Assembly (NCBI RefSeq): GCF_014779595.1
Contig: NZ_JACXZT010000019.1
Coordinates: 1,147,808 to 1,211,807 of the forward strand
Origin: Halomonas sp. ML-15
GTDB lineage: Bacteria > Pseudomonadota > Gammaproteobacteria > Pseudomonadales > Halomonadaceae
Reading direction: 5' to 3'
DNA: 64,000 bases
Positions 32,955-41,493 of this stretch are shown piece after piece. A program made the position numbers and the translations under genes. Position 1 is the first letter of the stretch; every line of letters starts with the position of its first letter. The notes beneath the pieces are model-generated. The model was not told where the DNA came from and did not search any database. It saw only the letters and a program-made list of their open reading frames with translations.

Positions 32955-34782
32955 AGGCCGCACGACCAGCGTTAAGGTAGTCACGTGAGGTTTCGTACTC
33001 CTTGTCCAAGGCATTCTCCAGCGTTAGGCGAGCCGACCACAGCGGGGCGAATTGCCATCCGGCACGCAGGTTGAGCAGACCGAAGCCGCCAATGCGGTCT
33101 TCGTTCGCGGCATCATTGTAGCGGTGGCCCTGCACGATCCAGGAGCCGCCCAGCGACCACTCCCCCAACTCACGGTCTACGTCGACACGTGCGCTCTGAC
33201 TGGCACGACGCTGAATACGCTTGCCCTCATTGAGCCCGCTGCGATTTTCCGGGTCGCTCCAGGTCAGTGCCGCGGCCAGCGTCCAGTCGTCGATCTCTGT
33301 ACCCGCGGACAATTCGACACCGCGCATACGCGCCTTGTTAACGTTAGTCGGCCGGCTATCTCCATTGATGGTCTCAGTGGCAATCAGGTCATCGACGTCG
33401 GTCTGATAAGCAGCAAGATCCCAGAACCACCGCTGGTACTGGCCTCGGACGCCCAGTTCAACTGTCTGGGAAGTTTCCGCTCTCAGGTCAGGATTGCCTT
33501 GGTAGCTGCCAAAGGCACCGTAATCCTCGAACGGCCAATAAAGATCATTGAAGCTTGGCGCCTTGAAGGCGGTGCCGACACTGGCCCGCAGAGTATGCTG
33601 GCGATCAAGATCATAGCCCAGCGCCAGGCTACCAGTGACTTCCTCGCCATAGGCCTGGTTGTCGTCATAGCGCAGACTGGCCTGAACCGCGAAGGGCGCA
33701 AAGTCCAGCAACCCCTGGGCAAATACGGCCAGATTGTCGCGGCTATCGACAGCGTAGTCGTTGCTGCCGGACACCTCGTCTTGGCTGTACTCCGCACCAG
33801 CGATCAACTCGTGCATACCGAGACTCAGGGTATTCTGCCAGCGCAAGGTCTGGGTGCGAGTATCGATGATCGAAGAGAACGATGGTTGCAACGTATCCAA
33901 CTCATCCCGGGCTTCGCTCAGCGTCAGGCGGCTAGTCCACTGCTCGGTGACCGGCAGCTCAGCATAGATCCCGGCCACCTGCTGGACGAAGTCGCTCTCG
34001 CCACCGTCGAACTCGTTGCTACCGCGGGCGCGCAGCGCCAGCACGCCCACCTCGGCGCCGCTGTCAAAAGTATGCGCCACACGCGCCAGCGCCGAAGTAT
34101 TGTCGTAGCCCTTGTCCTCACCGCCGCGGCGCACCGGCGTACCATCGGTACTGAAATGGCTACCGGCGAAGCTGTAACGGGTACCACCCTCGCTACCGGA
34201 GAAACCGGCGCTATAGCGCTGGGTGTTGAAGGAGCCGCCGCCCGCTGAAATCCGCGGGTGCGGGCCGCCCTCCTCGGCCTCATGGGTAAACAGCTGCACC
34301 ACTCCGCCAACCGCATCGGCGCCATACAGGCTGCCGCGGGGGCCGCGCACGATCTCGGCACGCTGAAACATGCGTGGGTCGAGATAGTGCCAAGCCGCGC
34401 CCCCAGCGGTAGCCGAGCGCAGGCGAATGCCGTCGATCAGCAGCACGTTCTGGTCGTTGCCGGTGCCGCGCAGATAGACGCTGCTGTTCTTGCCGAAGCT
34501 GCCGTTGGAGGTGACATCTACGCCAGGCTGGCCGCGCAGCAGATCGGTCACACTGGTCGGGTCCTGGCGGCGCAGCGTGGCCTCGTCGAGCACGGTGACG
34601 GAAGAGAGCGTTTCGTCGGCGGTGCGCGGTGCCAGGGCGGCGGTCACCACCATCGGATTGAGCCGCTGAGCGTCGTTTGCCTCATCGGCCTGTGATGCTG
34701 GCGAACTCTGGGCCTGGACGGCCAGCGGTAGCGCGGCTAGGGCGAAAGCCCCCAGGCCACGGGAAGAGAGTAGAGCGTTCAT
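32929..34782 (-). CDS. btuB: TonB-dependent corrinoid receptor
   Basis: This 617-residue outer-membrane receptor starts with a signal peptide (LGAFALAALPLAVQAQ). The TonB box is probably MVVTAA near residue 44, followed by the plug domain to about 165 (DLLRGQPGVDVTSNGSFG, VLLIDGIRLRS, EIVRGPRGSLYGADAVGGVV) and a 22-strand barrel ending in the C-terminal aromatic pattern YVSVQFGH, as expected for BAM recognition. AAGGGA precedes the ATG at 34782. A cobalamin riboswitch lies immediately upstream and btuF-C-D follow, so cobalamin or related corrinoids are the likely cargo. Confidence 0.93.
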   Translation of the reverse strand: MNALLSSRGLGAFALAALPLAVQAQSSPASQADEANDAQRLNPMVVTAALAPRTADETLSSVTVLDEATLRRQDPTSVTDLLRGQPGVDVTSNGSFGKNSSVYLRGTGNDQNVLLIDGIRLRSATAGGAAWHYLDPRMFQRAEIVRGPRGSLYGADAVGGVVQLFTHEAEEGGPHPRISAGGGSFNTQRYSAGFSGSEGGTRYSFAGSHFSTDGTPVRRGGEDKGYDNTSALARVAHTFDSGAEVGVLALRARGSNEFDGGESDFVQQVAGIYAELPVTEQWTSRLTLSEARDELDTLQPSFSSIIDTRTQTLRWQNTLSLGMHELIAGAEYSQDEVSGSNDYAVDSRDNLAVFAQGLLDFAPFAVQASLRYDDNQAYGEEVTGSLALGYDLDRQHTLRASVGTAFKAPSFNDLYWPFEDYGAFGSYQGNPDLRAETSQTVELGVRGQYQRWFWDLAAYQTDVDDLIATETINGDSRPTNVNKARMRGVELSAGTEIDDWTLAAALTWSDPENRSGLNEGKRIQRRASQSARVDVDRELGEWSLGGSWIVQGHRYNDAANEDRIGGFGLLNLRAGWQFAPLWSARLTLENALDKEYETSRDYLNAGRAAYVSVQFGH

Positions 34783-34799
34783 TGAGAGTCCCTTGCTCG

Positions 34800-34822
34800 C
34801 CGTGCTCACCCGCACGGCGTGA
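34800..34822 (-). promoter_or_regulatory. Leader hairpin before btuB ribosome site
   Basis: GCCGTGC and GCACGGC pair around a six-base loop a few bases before AAGGGA and the btuB start. Lying between the riboswitch aptamer and the ribosome site, it could serve in the expression platform; no U-run follows, so translational rather than transcriptional control is suggested. Confidence 0.4.
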
Positions 34823-34851
34823 TGTTTTTTGAGCTTGCAGGATGCTCTCGG

Positions 34852-35068
34852 GCCGGTCTCCGGGCTGACGAGCGAAGGCTTCTGGCACCTTCTCGACCGT
34901 CGCCTTCCCATGCCCAAGCGGGCACAGTGGCATATCGACGGACGTTGACTCGATCACCGTTGCGGGGGCAGCGTCGGAGTGGCGAAAAACGATGGATAGC
35001 AATCGCGCACCGACTTCCCGTTTAACTGGCCGTGAGCTCACCGCCAGCACCTGAGAGTGCCGGTAAGC
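34852..35068 (-). promoter_or_regulatory. Cobalamin riboswitch upstream of btuB
   Basis: On the minus strand: CCGGCACTCTCAGGTGC, then AAACGGGAAGTCGGTGCG, ACGCTGCCCCCGCAACGGTGA (three-way junction region), TGCCACTG, TGGGAAGGCGACGG, AGAAGCC and CAGCCCGGAGACCGGCC. These are all conserved blocks of the AdoCbl class. It controls btuB-btuF-btuC-btuD. The remaining part of the 457-base gap up to 35239 holds a palindromic repeat and nothing else I can name. Confidence 0.94.
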
Positions 35069-35140
35069 TAGCAATGCGCCTGGTAAAGGTCAATTCGTAA
35101 CGGGTGGGCCAACGGTGAGCGAGGTCGCCATGTGAAGGGA

Positions 35141-35238
35141 CGCCGGGGACAGGCCGAAGAGGAGGTGTCGATGCCATGGATGGCATCGGTAGCGCCCAGG
35201 GATGGGTTCACAGCGCCTCCTCGCAGGCCTGTCGCCGG
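35141..35238. repeat. Palindromic element B, copy 3
   Basis: A 98-base inverted repeat: CGCCGGGGACAGGCC pairs with GGCCTGTCGCCGG, GAGGAGG with CCTCCTC, and GATGCCATGG with its near-adjacent complement CCATGGCATC. Reverse-complemented it carries the signature GGCGCTGTGAACCCATCC of copies 1 and 2. It starts one or two bases after the stop of the short CobU-like gene on the minus strand. Confidence 0.65.
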
Positions 35239-35239
35239 A

Positions 35240-35701
35240 TCAGTCCCGAGCGGCGCAACTACCTACCTGTGCGTCTGGCGTATCTAACCTCCGATAGAGC
35301 CCATGGCGCACATACCAGACCCGCTCGCAGCGCGCCGAGGCGTCCTGAGCCAACCAGCCGTTGAGATCGCGCAGGCGGCGCCGCTCGGCGCCCATCGGCA
35401 CGATGCCGCGGCCCATCTCCTCGACGATCAGTACCACCTGAGCGGCCCGCTCGGCCTCGGTGGCCAGCAGGGCATCGAGGCGCTCGGTCAGCGCCAGGCG
35501 CAGGGCTTCATCGTCACTCGGCGTGGAAGCCAGCGCCGCCTGAATCCAGCCCGCCCAGCCGCTCACCACCAGGGTTTCACCAGACGCAGGCAGGATCGCA
35601 TGGCGCGCGGCGCCCTCCAGCGCATGCCAGCGGGCGTGGGGATACCAGCGCTGGACTAGCCCGCGCTTGCCAGCGCAGGCACCGCCGATGACCAACTGCA
35701 T
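35240..35701 (-). CDS. Short CobU/CobP-like protein
   Basis: This 153-residue protein is related to adenosylcobinamide kinase/guanylyltransferase but is about 20-25 residues shorter. It has a P-loop variant (GGACAGKRG, residues 5-13) and the family C-terminal half: VVLIVEEMGRGIVPMGAERR and LRDLNGWLAQDASARCERVW. The middle DxEMAARIxHR segment with the guanylylated histidine is absent. The full-length CobU at 37016-37549 shows the opposite pattern. The ATG at 35701 has GAGGAGAG upstream; a GTG two codons earlier is possible. It overlaps cobC by 46 bases and is co-oriented with the loop-assembly genes. Confidence 0.75.
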   Translation of the reverse strand: MQLVIGGACAGKRGLVQRWYPHARWHALEGAARHAILPASGETLVVSGWAGWIQAALASTPSDDEALRLALTERLDALLATEAERAAQVVLIVEEMGRGIVPMGAERRRLRDLNGWLAQDASARCERVWYVRHGLYRRLDTPDAQVGSCAARD

Positions 35702-36312
35702 TGCCACTCTCCTCGCTGCTGATGCTTGTCGAAGCCGAAGCAGCGCCCTTCGGCCTGGGAGACGCTGCCATCCCAGAAGTCGATGGCCTCGAAGCGGCGC
35801 CGCAGCTCGCGGATCACCCCGCCATGAGTCACCACCAGCACCCGCTGCCAGGCGTGCGCCTCGGCGGCGTCGAGCAGCTCGGCAAACCAGGCATCAAGCC
35901 GCGCCCGCAGCGCCGCGGACGACTCCCCCTCAGGCGGCGCCTGCTCGCCCTGGCTGTCGATCCAGGCGCGATACTGCGGCAGGCTCTTGAGCTCGTCGTA
36001 GCACTTGCCCTCGTAGGCGCCGAAATCCATCTCGCGCAGACGCGGCTCAACAAAGAGATTGGCGTCGCCCTCGCGCCCTTCCAGCACATGCGCCAAGGTC
36101 TGCCGGCAGCGGCTCAAATCGCTGGAGTAGACGGCATCAAACGGCCGCTCGTCCTGATAAGAGCGCAGGTAAGCGCGCAGGCGATCCAGCGCCGGCACGG
36201 CGTCGGGCAGCAGCAGCGGGATATCGCGCTGGCCCTGATAGCGACGTTCGACGTTCCAGGCCGTCAACCCATGACGGACGATAGTGACCACCAGACCACC
36301 AGCAACAGCCAT
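35656..36312 (-). CDS. cobC: Alpha-ribazole-5'-phosphate phosphatase
   Basis: CobC (218 residues) is a histidine phosphatase that removes the phosphate from alpha-ribazole 5'-phosphate or adenosylcobalamin 5'-phosphate at the end of loop assembly. The catalytic RHG motif is in TIVRHGLTAWN (10-20), followed by RRYQGQRD, and the second histidine lies in VVTHGGVIREL near 162. The ATG at 36312 has GGAGAG just upstream and overlaps cobS by 49 bases; GTG at 36291 is an alternative that would shorten the overlap. The upstream part of the open frame is antisense-like and not coding. Confidence 0.88.
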   Translation of the reverse strand: MAVAGGLVVTIVRHGLTAWNVERRYQGQRDIPLLLPDAVPALDRLRAYLRSYQDERPFDAVYSSDLSRCRQTLAHVLEGREGDANLFVEPRLREMDFGAYEGKCYDELKSLPQYRAWIDSQGEQAPPEGESSAALRARLDAWFAELLDAAEAHAWQRVLVVTHGGVIRELRRRFEAIDFWDGSVSQAEGRCFGFDKHQQRGEWQCSWSSAVPALASAG

Positions 36313-37019
36313 AACTCTCCACCCTCGATGGCGGCACCGACGACATCGCCGTTGATGCCCTTGAAGGCACGTATGATCAACGCGCCGTATGACAACAAAA
36401 AGACCAGCAGCGCCCCGAGCAACAGCATCCAGCCCGGCGCCAGCCACCACAGCAGCGCCAGCGGCAGCACTGCAAACAGCAGATCGCGATGCCCGAGATG
36501 CTGCTGCCAGGCCCAGGCCAGCCCCTCCTCGCGCGCCGCGGGCACCAGTACTAGCAGCGCCACGGCCCCCAGGCGCCCCAGCCCCAGCACCGCCACCAGC
36601 CATACCAGGCCAATGCCGGCCTCCAGCCAGGCCCATAGCAGCGCCCCCTTCCACGCCAGTTGGAACAGCAGCGCGATGATCGCGAAACTGCCGACATGGG
36701 GATCCTTCATGATCGCCCAGCGCTGTTCCAGCGGCCGATTGCTGCCCAAGGCATCGGCCACGTCCATCAGCCCATCCAGATGCAGGCCACCCGATAGCGC
36801 CACCCACAGGCTCAGCAGCAGCAGCGCCAGCAGCGGCGTCGGTAAGCTGCCCAATAGCTGCCCGGCCAGCGCCAGCAGCCCTCCCAGCAGCATGCCGACC
36901 AGCGGATAGCAGCGCACCGCCCAGCGGCTGGTTGCCGGGGCCCAGGGGCAGTTGAACGGGATCGGCACCCGGGTCAGAAACTGCAGCGCCAGCAGCAGGC
37001 CGTAGCCGGCGTTCCTCAT
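36264..37019 (-). CDS. cobS: Adenosylcobinamide-GDP ribazoletransferase (cobalamin synthase)
   Basis: CobS/CobV (251 residues) is an integral inner-membrane enzyme joining alpha-ribazole and adenosylcobinamide-GDP. LALQFLTRVPIP near the N-terminus, GGLHLDGLMDVADALGS near 78-94 with the essential acidic residues, and MKDPHVGSFA near 105 are diagnostic. At least six hydrophobic helices follow. ATG at 37019 overlaps the end of cobU by four bases. Confidence 0.94.
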   Translation of the reverse strand: MRNAGYGLLLALQFLTRVPIPFNCPWAPATSRWAVRCYPLVGMLLGGLLALAGQLLGSLPTPLLALLLLSLWVALSGGLHLDGLMDVADALGSNRPLEQRWAIMKDPHVGSFAIIALLFQLAWKGALLWAWLEAGIGLVWLVAVLGLGRLGAVALLVLVPAAREEGLAWAWQQHLGHRDLLFAVLPLALLWWLAPGWMLLLGALLVFLLSYGALIIRAFKGINGDVVGAAIEGGELWLLLVVWWSLSSVMG

Positions 37020-37549
37020 GGCAGGCTCCCCTTCCACACCTGGGGCAAGCCGGCGACCACCTGAACCACGCAGTCGGCCTCCGCCGCCACCCGGCAATGG
37101 CCGGCCTGCAGCAGGGCCAGGTAGCGCCAGCTGGCGTCATCCTGCGGCGGCATGCCCTCGTTGATATCGTTGGAGACGATCACCAGCGCGATATCCGCGG
37201 CGCGGGCTTTCGCCAGGGTCCGCTCGAGCTGGGCCAGTGCCGCCGACTCCTCGAGGGAAAACTCGAACAGCGCCCGACTGGCCCATAGTGTCAGGCAGTC
37301 GAGCAGCAGCGAACTGCCCGGCTCGACCTCGGCCAGAGCAAGGTCCAGGGCCGCTGCCTCCAGGGTGCGCCAGCCGTCGCCGCGTTCGGCGCGGTGCCGG
37401 GCGATGCGCGCCGCCATCTCGCTGTCTCCGGGCGTGGCGGTGGCCAGATAGTAGCGCGGGCCGCCGCGGTGCCGCTGATAGTCACGCACCAGTCTCTCGG
37501 CGAAGGCGCTCTTGCCGGAGCGGGCGCCGCCGCTGACAAAGGCGATCAT
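37016..37549 (-). CDS. cobU: Adenosylcobinamide kinase/guanylyltransferase
   Basis: CobU/CobP (177 residues) phosphorylates adenosylcobinamide and then transfers GMP to it. The P-loop is VSGGARSGKSAFAE (5-18), and MAARIARHRAERGDGWRTLE holds the histidine expected to be guanylylated. The C-terminal part departs from the family: in place of NEVGxGIVP...RxFRD it has SNDINEGMPPQDDASWRYL, although VVAGLPQVWKG at the end is normal. A second, shorter CobU-like gene at 35240 retains the missing motif. It overlaps cobD and cobS by four bases each. Confidence 0.9.
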   Translation of the reverse strand: MIAFVSGGARSGKSAFAERLVRDYQRHRGGPRYYLATATPGDSEMAARIARHRAERGDGWRTLEAAALDLALAEVEPGSSLLLDCLTLWASRALFEFSLEESAALAQLERTLAKARAADIALVIVSNDINEGMPPQDDASWRYLALLQAGHCRVAAEADCVVQVVAGLPQVWKGSLP

Positions 37550-38652
37550 CGCTCCCTCCAGGCGGCCAGCGCCTCGAGCAGGCGCCGATTGGTGTCGCGC
37601 TCGCTCAAGGCCACGCGCAGCCAGCCGCCGTCGAGGCCAGCAAAGTTATGAGTATGCCGGGCCAGCAGGCCGTGGGAGAGCAGGTGGTTAAACAGCGGGT
37701 CGGCGCTGTCGGGATCGCGCGGATCGCGCAGCAGCAGGAAATTGGCCTGCGTCGGCGGCGCCTCAAAACCGAGCCTCGCCACGCCGCTCTGTAGATAGGG
37801 ACGCTCGGCATCGAGCCAGGCCTGCGTCCGCCGCTGATGCTCATGGCCCGCCAGCAGCGGCGCCACCAGCTCGGCGGCCAAGGCGTTGACGCTCCACGGC
37901 AGCTGGCAGTCGGCGGCGCGGGAGATCTGCTCGGCACTCCCGAGCAGCGCGCCCAGCCGCAGTCCCGGCAGGGTGAAGAACTTGGTGAGCGAGCGCTGCA
38001 GCAGCAGGTTGGGATAGGCGGCGAGCAGCGGCGTCAGACGCTCGTCGTCTGCAGTGAAATCGACGAACGCCTCGTCCACCACCAGGGTCGTGGCGTGGCG
38101 CTGCCCCAGCTCGGCCAGGGCTTCGATCTCGGCGCGGGGCACCAGGGTGCCGGTGGGGTTATTGGGCCGGCACAGCCACAGGACGTCGGCGCTGCGCATA
38201 GCCGCCCCGGCGGCCTCGATGTCGAGGGAGAAGTCCGGCCCCGTCAGCGTCAGGCGCGCGAGGTCGACGGCATAGTGCCGACAGGCGCGGGCATACTCGC
38301 CGAAGGTCGGCTCGACGACCACACCGCGTTTGCCGGCATGCAGCGCGGCGGCGAGGAAGATCGCCTCGGCGCCGCCGTTGGTCAGCAGCACCTGCTCCGG
38401 CGCCAGCCCCTCGGCCTCGGCCATCGCCCGCCGGGCCGCGGGGTAGTCGGGATCGGGGTAGAGCGCCAGGGCCGGCAGGGTGTCGCGCAGCCGGCTCTCC
38501 AGCCAGGCCGGGGGCCCCAGCGGGTTGAGGTTGGCGCTGAGGTCGGTCAGCGGCCGCTCGCTAGGCCAGCCGTGGCGCTGGGCCAGGGCGGCAAAGGCGC
38601 TCGGCTGGCCGCCGTGTAGCGGCCAGGCATCACGGCCTGTCGCATCGGTCAT
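37546..38652 (-). CDS. cobD: L-threonine-O-3-phosphate decarboxylase
   Basis: This 368-residue PLP enzyme (CobD of Salmonella, cobC of Pseudomonas) makes (R)-1-aminopropan-2-ol phosphate for the nucleotide loop. It is an aspartate aminotransferase-fold protein: LHGG at the N-terminus, LTDLSANLNPLGPP, LLTNGGAEAIFLAA, LCRPNNPTGTLVPR and the PLP lysine in LQRSLTKFFTLPGLRLG. AAGGAG is ten bases before the ATG at 38652; a TTG two codons earlier would give tighter spacing. It overlaps cobU by four bases and heads the cobD-U-S-C run. Confidence 0.93.
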   Translation of the reverse strand: MTDATGRDAWPLHGGQPSAFAALAQRHGWPSERPLTDLSANLNPLGPPAWLESRLRDTLPALALYPDPDYPAARRAMAEAEGLAPEQVLLTNGGAEAIFLAAALHAGKRGVVVEPTFGEYARACRHYAVDLARLTLTGPDFSLDIEAAGAAMRSADVLWLCRPNNPTGTLVPRAEIEALAELGQRHATTLVVDEAFVDFTADDERLTPLLAAYPNLLLQRSLTKFFTLPGLRLGALLGSAEQISRAADCQLPWSVNALAAELVAPLLAGHEHQRRTQAWLDAERPYLQSGVARLGFEAPPTQANFLLLRDPRDPDSADPLFNHLLSHGLLARHTHNFAGLDGGWLRVALSERDTNRRLLEALAAWRER

Positions 38653-38810
38653 GTTCAAGAGTCTCCTTGCAACAGCAGCGACGCTACCATGAGCAGCAGG
38701 ACATTGCCCGCCGACCTGATACCGGTCAAGGCGAACCGCCCCGTTTCGGCTAGGGTGTAAGTAACGGCCACCATTCGAGTGCTGCCTCTTATCCTACGGG
38801 AGAATCCGTC

Positions 38811-39275
38811 ATGCGCTTCCATCAAGTCAGGGAATTGGTGTCCTGGGCAACGAACTTTCATTCCCGCATGGCCGAGCAGTATCGTCAGTTGGCCACCACC
38901 ACCGAGAGCGAGCGCCAGCGCATGGCGCTGGAATATCTCGCCCAGCGAGAAGACAAGCAGCACACCGAGCTGACCCGCTATGCGACCGAGAATGGTGACC
39001 ATCGCGCCGTATTAGATACCTGGTTCGACGATCCGACGGACTTTCCTCATCCACTGGTTGTCGAGCGTTTGCCAGGGCGAACCGGCAACGGCGAGATACA
39101 GGACGTGATGGCCACCGCCCTGACCGCACACCGCACCCTTCAAGATCTCTACACTCACCGAGCGGAGCGAGCCGCCGGGGCTCGAGAGCTTGCTTTTTTT
39201 CAATCGCTGGCTGACGGTCATGAAGCCGAAGTGCGCCACATCGTCAGGGACCTGCAGCAGCTCGACGCCTACTGA
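38811..39275 (+). CDS. Ferritin-like four-helix protein of unknown function
   Basis: A 154-residue, almost wholly helical, soluble protein. Helices at about 2-30, 32-62, 95-122 and 125-152 suggest a ferritin/rubrerythrin-like bundle, and E/H pairs (LEYLAQREDKQHTE, ADGHEAEVRHIV) could bind a di-metal site, though not every position of a classical ferritin-like centre is evident. ACGGGAG precedes the ATG. It is the only plus-strand gene inside the loop-assembly cluster and separates cobD from cbiB. Function unknown; an oxidative-stress or metal-storage role is only a guess. Confidence 0.7.
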   Translation: MRFHQVRELVSWATNFHSRMAEQYRQLATTTESERQRMALEYLAQREDKQHTELTRYATENGDHRAVLDTWFDDPTDFPHPLVVERLPGRTGNGEIQDVMATALTAHRTLQDLYTHRAERAAGARELAFFQSLADGHEAEVRHIVRDLQQLDAY

Positions 39276-39297
39276 GTGCCCTCTCCGCTGACCTGGC

Positions 39298-40308
39298 TCA
39301 CGCAAAGACACCCCGCAGAATCAGTAGCGCCACCGCCATCAACAGCAGACCCATGATCCAGCCGCCATGCATCAGCCGCACGGCGGCGCCGATATCCGCC
39401 GCACACAGCGGCCGGTGCGGGCTGCCCAGGGTAGCGCGATGCGAGACCTCGCCGGCATAGACATTCACCCCGCCCAGCTGCACGCCGAGCAGGTTGGCGA
39501 CCATCGCCTCCGGCCAACCGGCATTGGGGCTGGGATGACGGGGCGCGTCGCGGCGAGTCGCCGCCCAGGCGCCCCGCCGGCGCCATGCGCCGGGCAACCA
39601 CCAGCTCGAGAGCCAGATCGCCACTGCCGTCAGCCGTGCCGCCGGCCAGTTGGCCAGGTCGTCGAGCCGTGCCGAGGCCCAGCCGAAGTCGCCATAGCGT
39701 TCGTTGCGATAACCGACCATGGAGTCGAGGGTATTGACCGCCTTGTAGGCCAGCGCCAGGGGCGCGCCGCCGATCAGCGCCCAGAACAGTGGCGCGGTGA
39801 TGCCATCCACCGTGTTCTCGGCCACCGTCTCTACTGCGCCGCGGGCGATCTCGCTTTCACTCAGTTGATCGGTGTCGCGGCCAACGATCATGCCCAGCGC
39901 CCGGCGGGCGGCGACCAGATCCCCCGCCGCCAGCGGGAGGGCCACTGCCCGTCCGGCATCGGCCAGCCCCTTGATCGCCAGGCAGCTCCACAGCAACCAC
40001 AGCTCCGCCAAGCCGCCAAGCCAAGGGTGCACACCGCCGAGCAGCGCCAGCAGCCCCCAGGCGACGGCATAGGTCGCGCCCACCACGCCCAGCGTCATCA
40101 GCGCGCCCCGCCGCCGCCGTGACAGTGGCGCGCCGTGATTCATGCGCGCCTCGAGGGTGCTGATCAGCTTGCCGATGCCCACCACCGGGTGCGGCAGGCG
40201 CCGCGGGTCGCCGGCGATCAGGTCCAGCGCCAGCGCCGCCAGCAGCAGGCCCAACCCGGCCAGGCCCAGAGGCGCGGCGATCACTCCCGGCAGCAGCCAT
40301 TCGGACAT
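39298..40308 (-). CDS. cbiB: Adenosylcobinamide-phosphate synthase
   Basis: CbiB (CobD in Pseudomonas nomenclature; 336 residues) attaches aminopropanol phosphate to the f propionate of adenosylcobyric acid. It is an inner-membrane protein: LDLIAGDPRRLPHPVVGIGKL is the N-terminal family motif (Asp/Pro-rich), RDTDQLSESEIARGAVETVAEN-type sequence the central one, and YKAVNTLDSMVGYRNERY the third. The ATG at 40308 lies nine bases after the cobT stop. The last helix ends at the C-terminus (LLLMAVALLILRGVF). Confidence 0.94.
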   Translation of the reverse strand: MSEWLLPGVIAAPLGLAGLGLLLAALALDLIAGDPRRLPHPVVGIGKLISTLEARMNHGAPLSRRRRGALMTLGVVGATYAVAWGLLALLGGVHPWLGGLAELWLLWSCLAIKGLADAGRAVALPLAAGDLVAARRALGMIVGRDTDQLSESEIARGAVETVAENTVDGITAPLFWALIGGAPLALAYKAVNTLDSMVGYRNERYGDFGWASARLDDLANWPAARLTAVAIWLSSWWLPGAWRRRGAWAATRRDAPRHPSPNAGWPEAMVANLLGVQLGGVNVYAGEVSHRATLGSPHRPLCAADIGAAVRLMHGGWIMGLLLMAVALLILRGVFA

Positions 40309-40317
40309 GCCCAAGCC

Positions 40318-41364
40318 TTACGCCGGGCCGGCGCTGATGCCGGCGGTCTCGAAGGTGGCCATCTCGCTGAGCATGCGGCAGGCCGCCTCGAGCAGCGGAA
40401 ACGCCAGCGCCGCGCCGGAGCCCTCGCCCAGGCGCAGCGCCAGTGCCAGCAGCGGCTCGCCGTCGAGGGCCTGCAGCGCCGCGCCGTGCCCCGCCTCCTG
40501 GGAGAGGTGGGCGAAGATCAGGTAGTCCCGCAGGCCTGGGGCCAGACGGCAGGCCACCAGCGCCGCTACCGTCGCGATAAAGCCGTCGACCAGCAGCGGT
40601 ACCCGCCGCGCCGCGCCCTCCATAAAGGCGCCAGCCATGGCGGCGATCTCGAAGCCGCCCAGGCTCGCCAGCACCGCCAGCGGATCGTTGGCGTCCGGCG
40701 CCCGGGCGGCGATGGCCGCCTCGATCACCGCACACTTGTGGGCTAGACCGGCATCATCGACGCCGGTGCCGCGCCCCACCAGCTCGGCCACCGGCCTGCC
40801 GCTCAGCACCGCCAGCAGTGCGCTACTGGCGGTGGTGTTGGCGATGCCCATCTCGCCAATTATCAGGCTGCGGCAGCCTGCCTCCACGGCTCGCGCGCTG
40901 GCGCGTCGCCCGGCGGCCATGGCGGCCAGCGCCTGGTCACGGCTCATGGCATCCTCGACGGCAAAGTTGGCCGTGCCGGGGCCGATCTTCTCGTCGATAA
41001 CGCCGGGCCCCTCGAGCGGGCTAGCGACGCCGACATCGATCACCTCCAGACGCGCACCGATCTGCCGTGCAAAGACATTGATCGCCGCTCCGCCGGCGAT
41101 GAAGTTGGCCACCATCTGCGCGGTCACCGCCTGGGGAAACGCCGAGACGCCCTCGGCGGCCACGCCATGATCGGCGGCAAATACCAGCACCCCCGGGGGT
41201 GAGACCTGCGGGAAGGGCTCGCCGTAGATGCCCGCCAGCTGCACCGCCAACTGCTCCAGGCGGCCCAAGCTGCCAGGCGGTTTGGTCAAGGTATCGAGAT
41301 GCGCTGCGGCACGCGCAGCGCTGGCGCGATCAAGGTCGGGAGGGGAAGCAAAGGCGTCGCTCAC
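40318..41364 (-). CDS. cobT: Nicotinate-nucleotide-dimethylbenzimidazole phosphoribosyltransferase
   Basis: CobT (348 residues; CobU in Pseudomonas) makes alpha-ribazole phosphate from DMB and nicotinate mononucleotide. TKPPGSLGRLEQLAVQLAG, VFAADHGVAAEGVSAFP, GEMGIANTTASSALLA and GTGVDDAGLAHK are family motifs, and the catalytic glutamate is in LRLGEGSGAALA near 315. Its partner BluB is encoded at the other end of the cob region. It appears to start a short cobT-cbiB operon, divergent from a radical SAM gene across 129 bases. Confidence 0.95.
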   Translation of the reverse strand: MSDAFASPPDLDRASAARAAAHLDTLTKPPGSLGRLEQLAVQLAGIYGEPFPQVSPPGVLVFAADHGVAAEGVSAFPQAVTAQMVANFIAGGAAINVFARQIGARLEVIDVGVASPLEGPGVIDEKIGPGTANFAVEDAMSRDQALAAMAAGRRASARAVEAGCRSLIIGEMGIANTTASSALLAVLSGRPVAELVGRGTGVDDAGLAHKCAVIEAAIAARAPDANDPLAVLASLGGFEIAAMAGAFMEGAARRVPLLVDGFIATVAALVACRLAPGLRDYLIFAHLSQEAGHGAALQALDGEPLLALALRLGEGSGAALAFPLLEAACRMLSEMATFETAGISAGPA

Positions 41365-41456
41365 ATGCCGCTCCTGGCAACGGGGGCTGGGAAAAGCGCC
41401 AATGGTAGCAGAGATGGCCGCGGGGATATCTTGCAGGGCAGCGCATCGCCCCTATA

Positions 41457-41472
41457 CTGTGTATTTATACAT
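41457..41472. promoter_or_regulatory. LexA-like (SOS) box
   Basis: CTGT-GTATTTAT-ACAT matches the gammaproteobacterial LexA pattern CTGT-N8-ACAG at seven of eight fixed positions with the usual A+T-rich centre. It lies 21 bases before the radical SAM start codon, where a repressor would block transcription. Confidence 0.5.
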
Positions 41473-41493
41473 AAAATACCCGAGGGACTTGCC

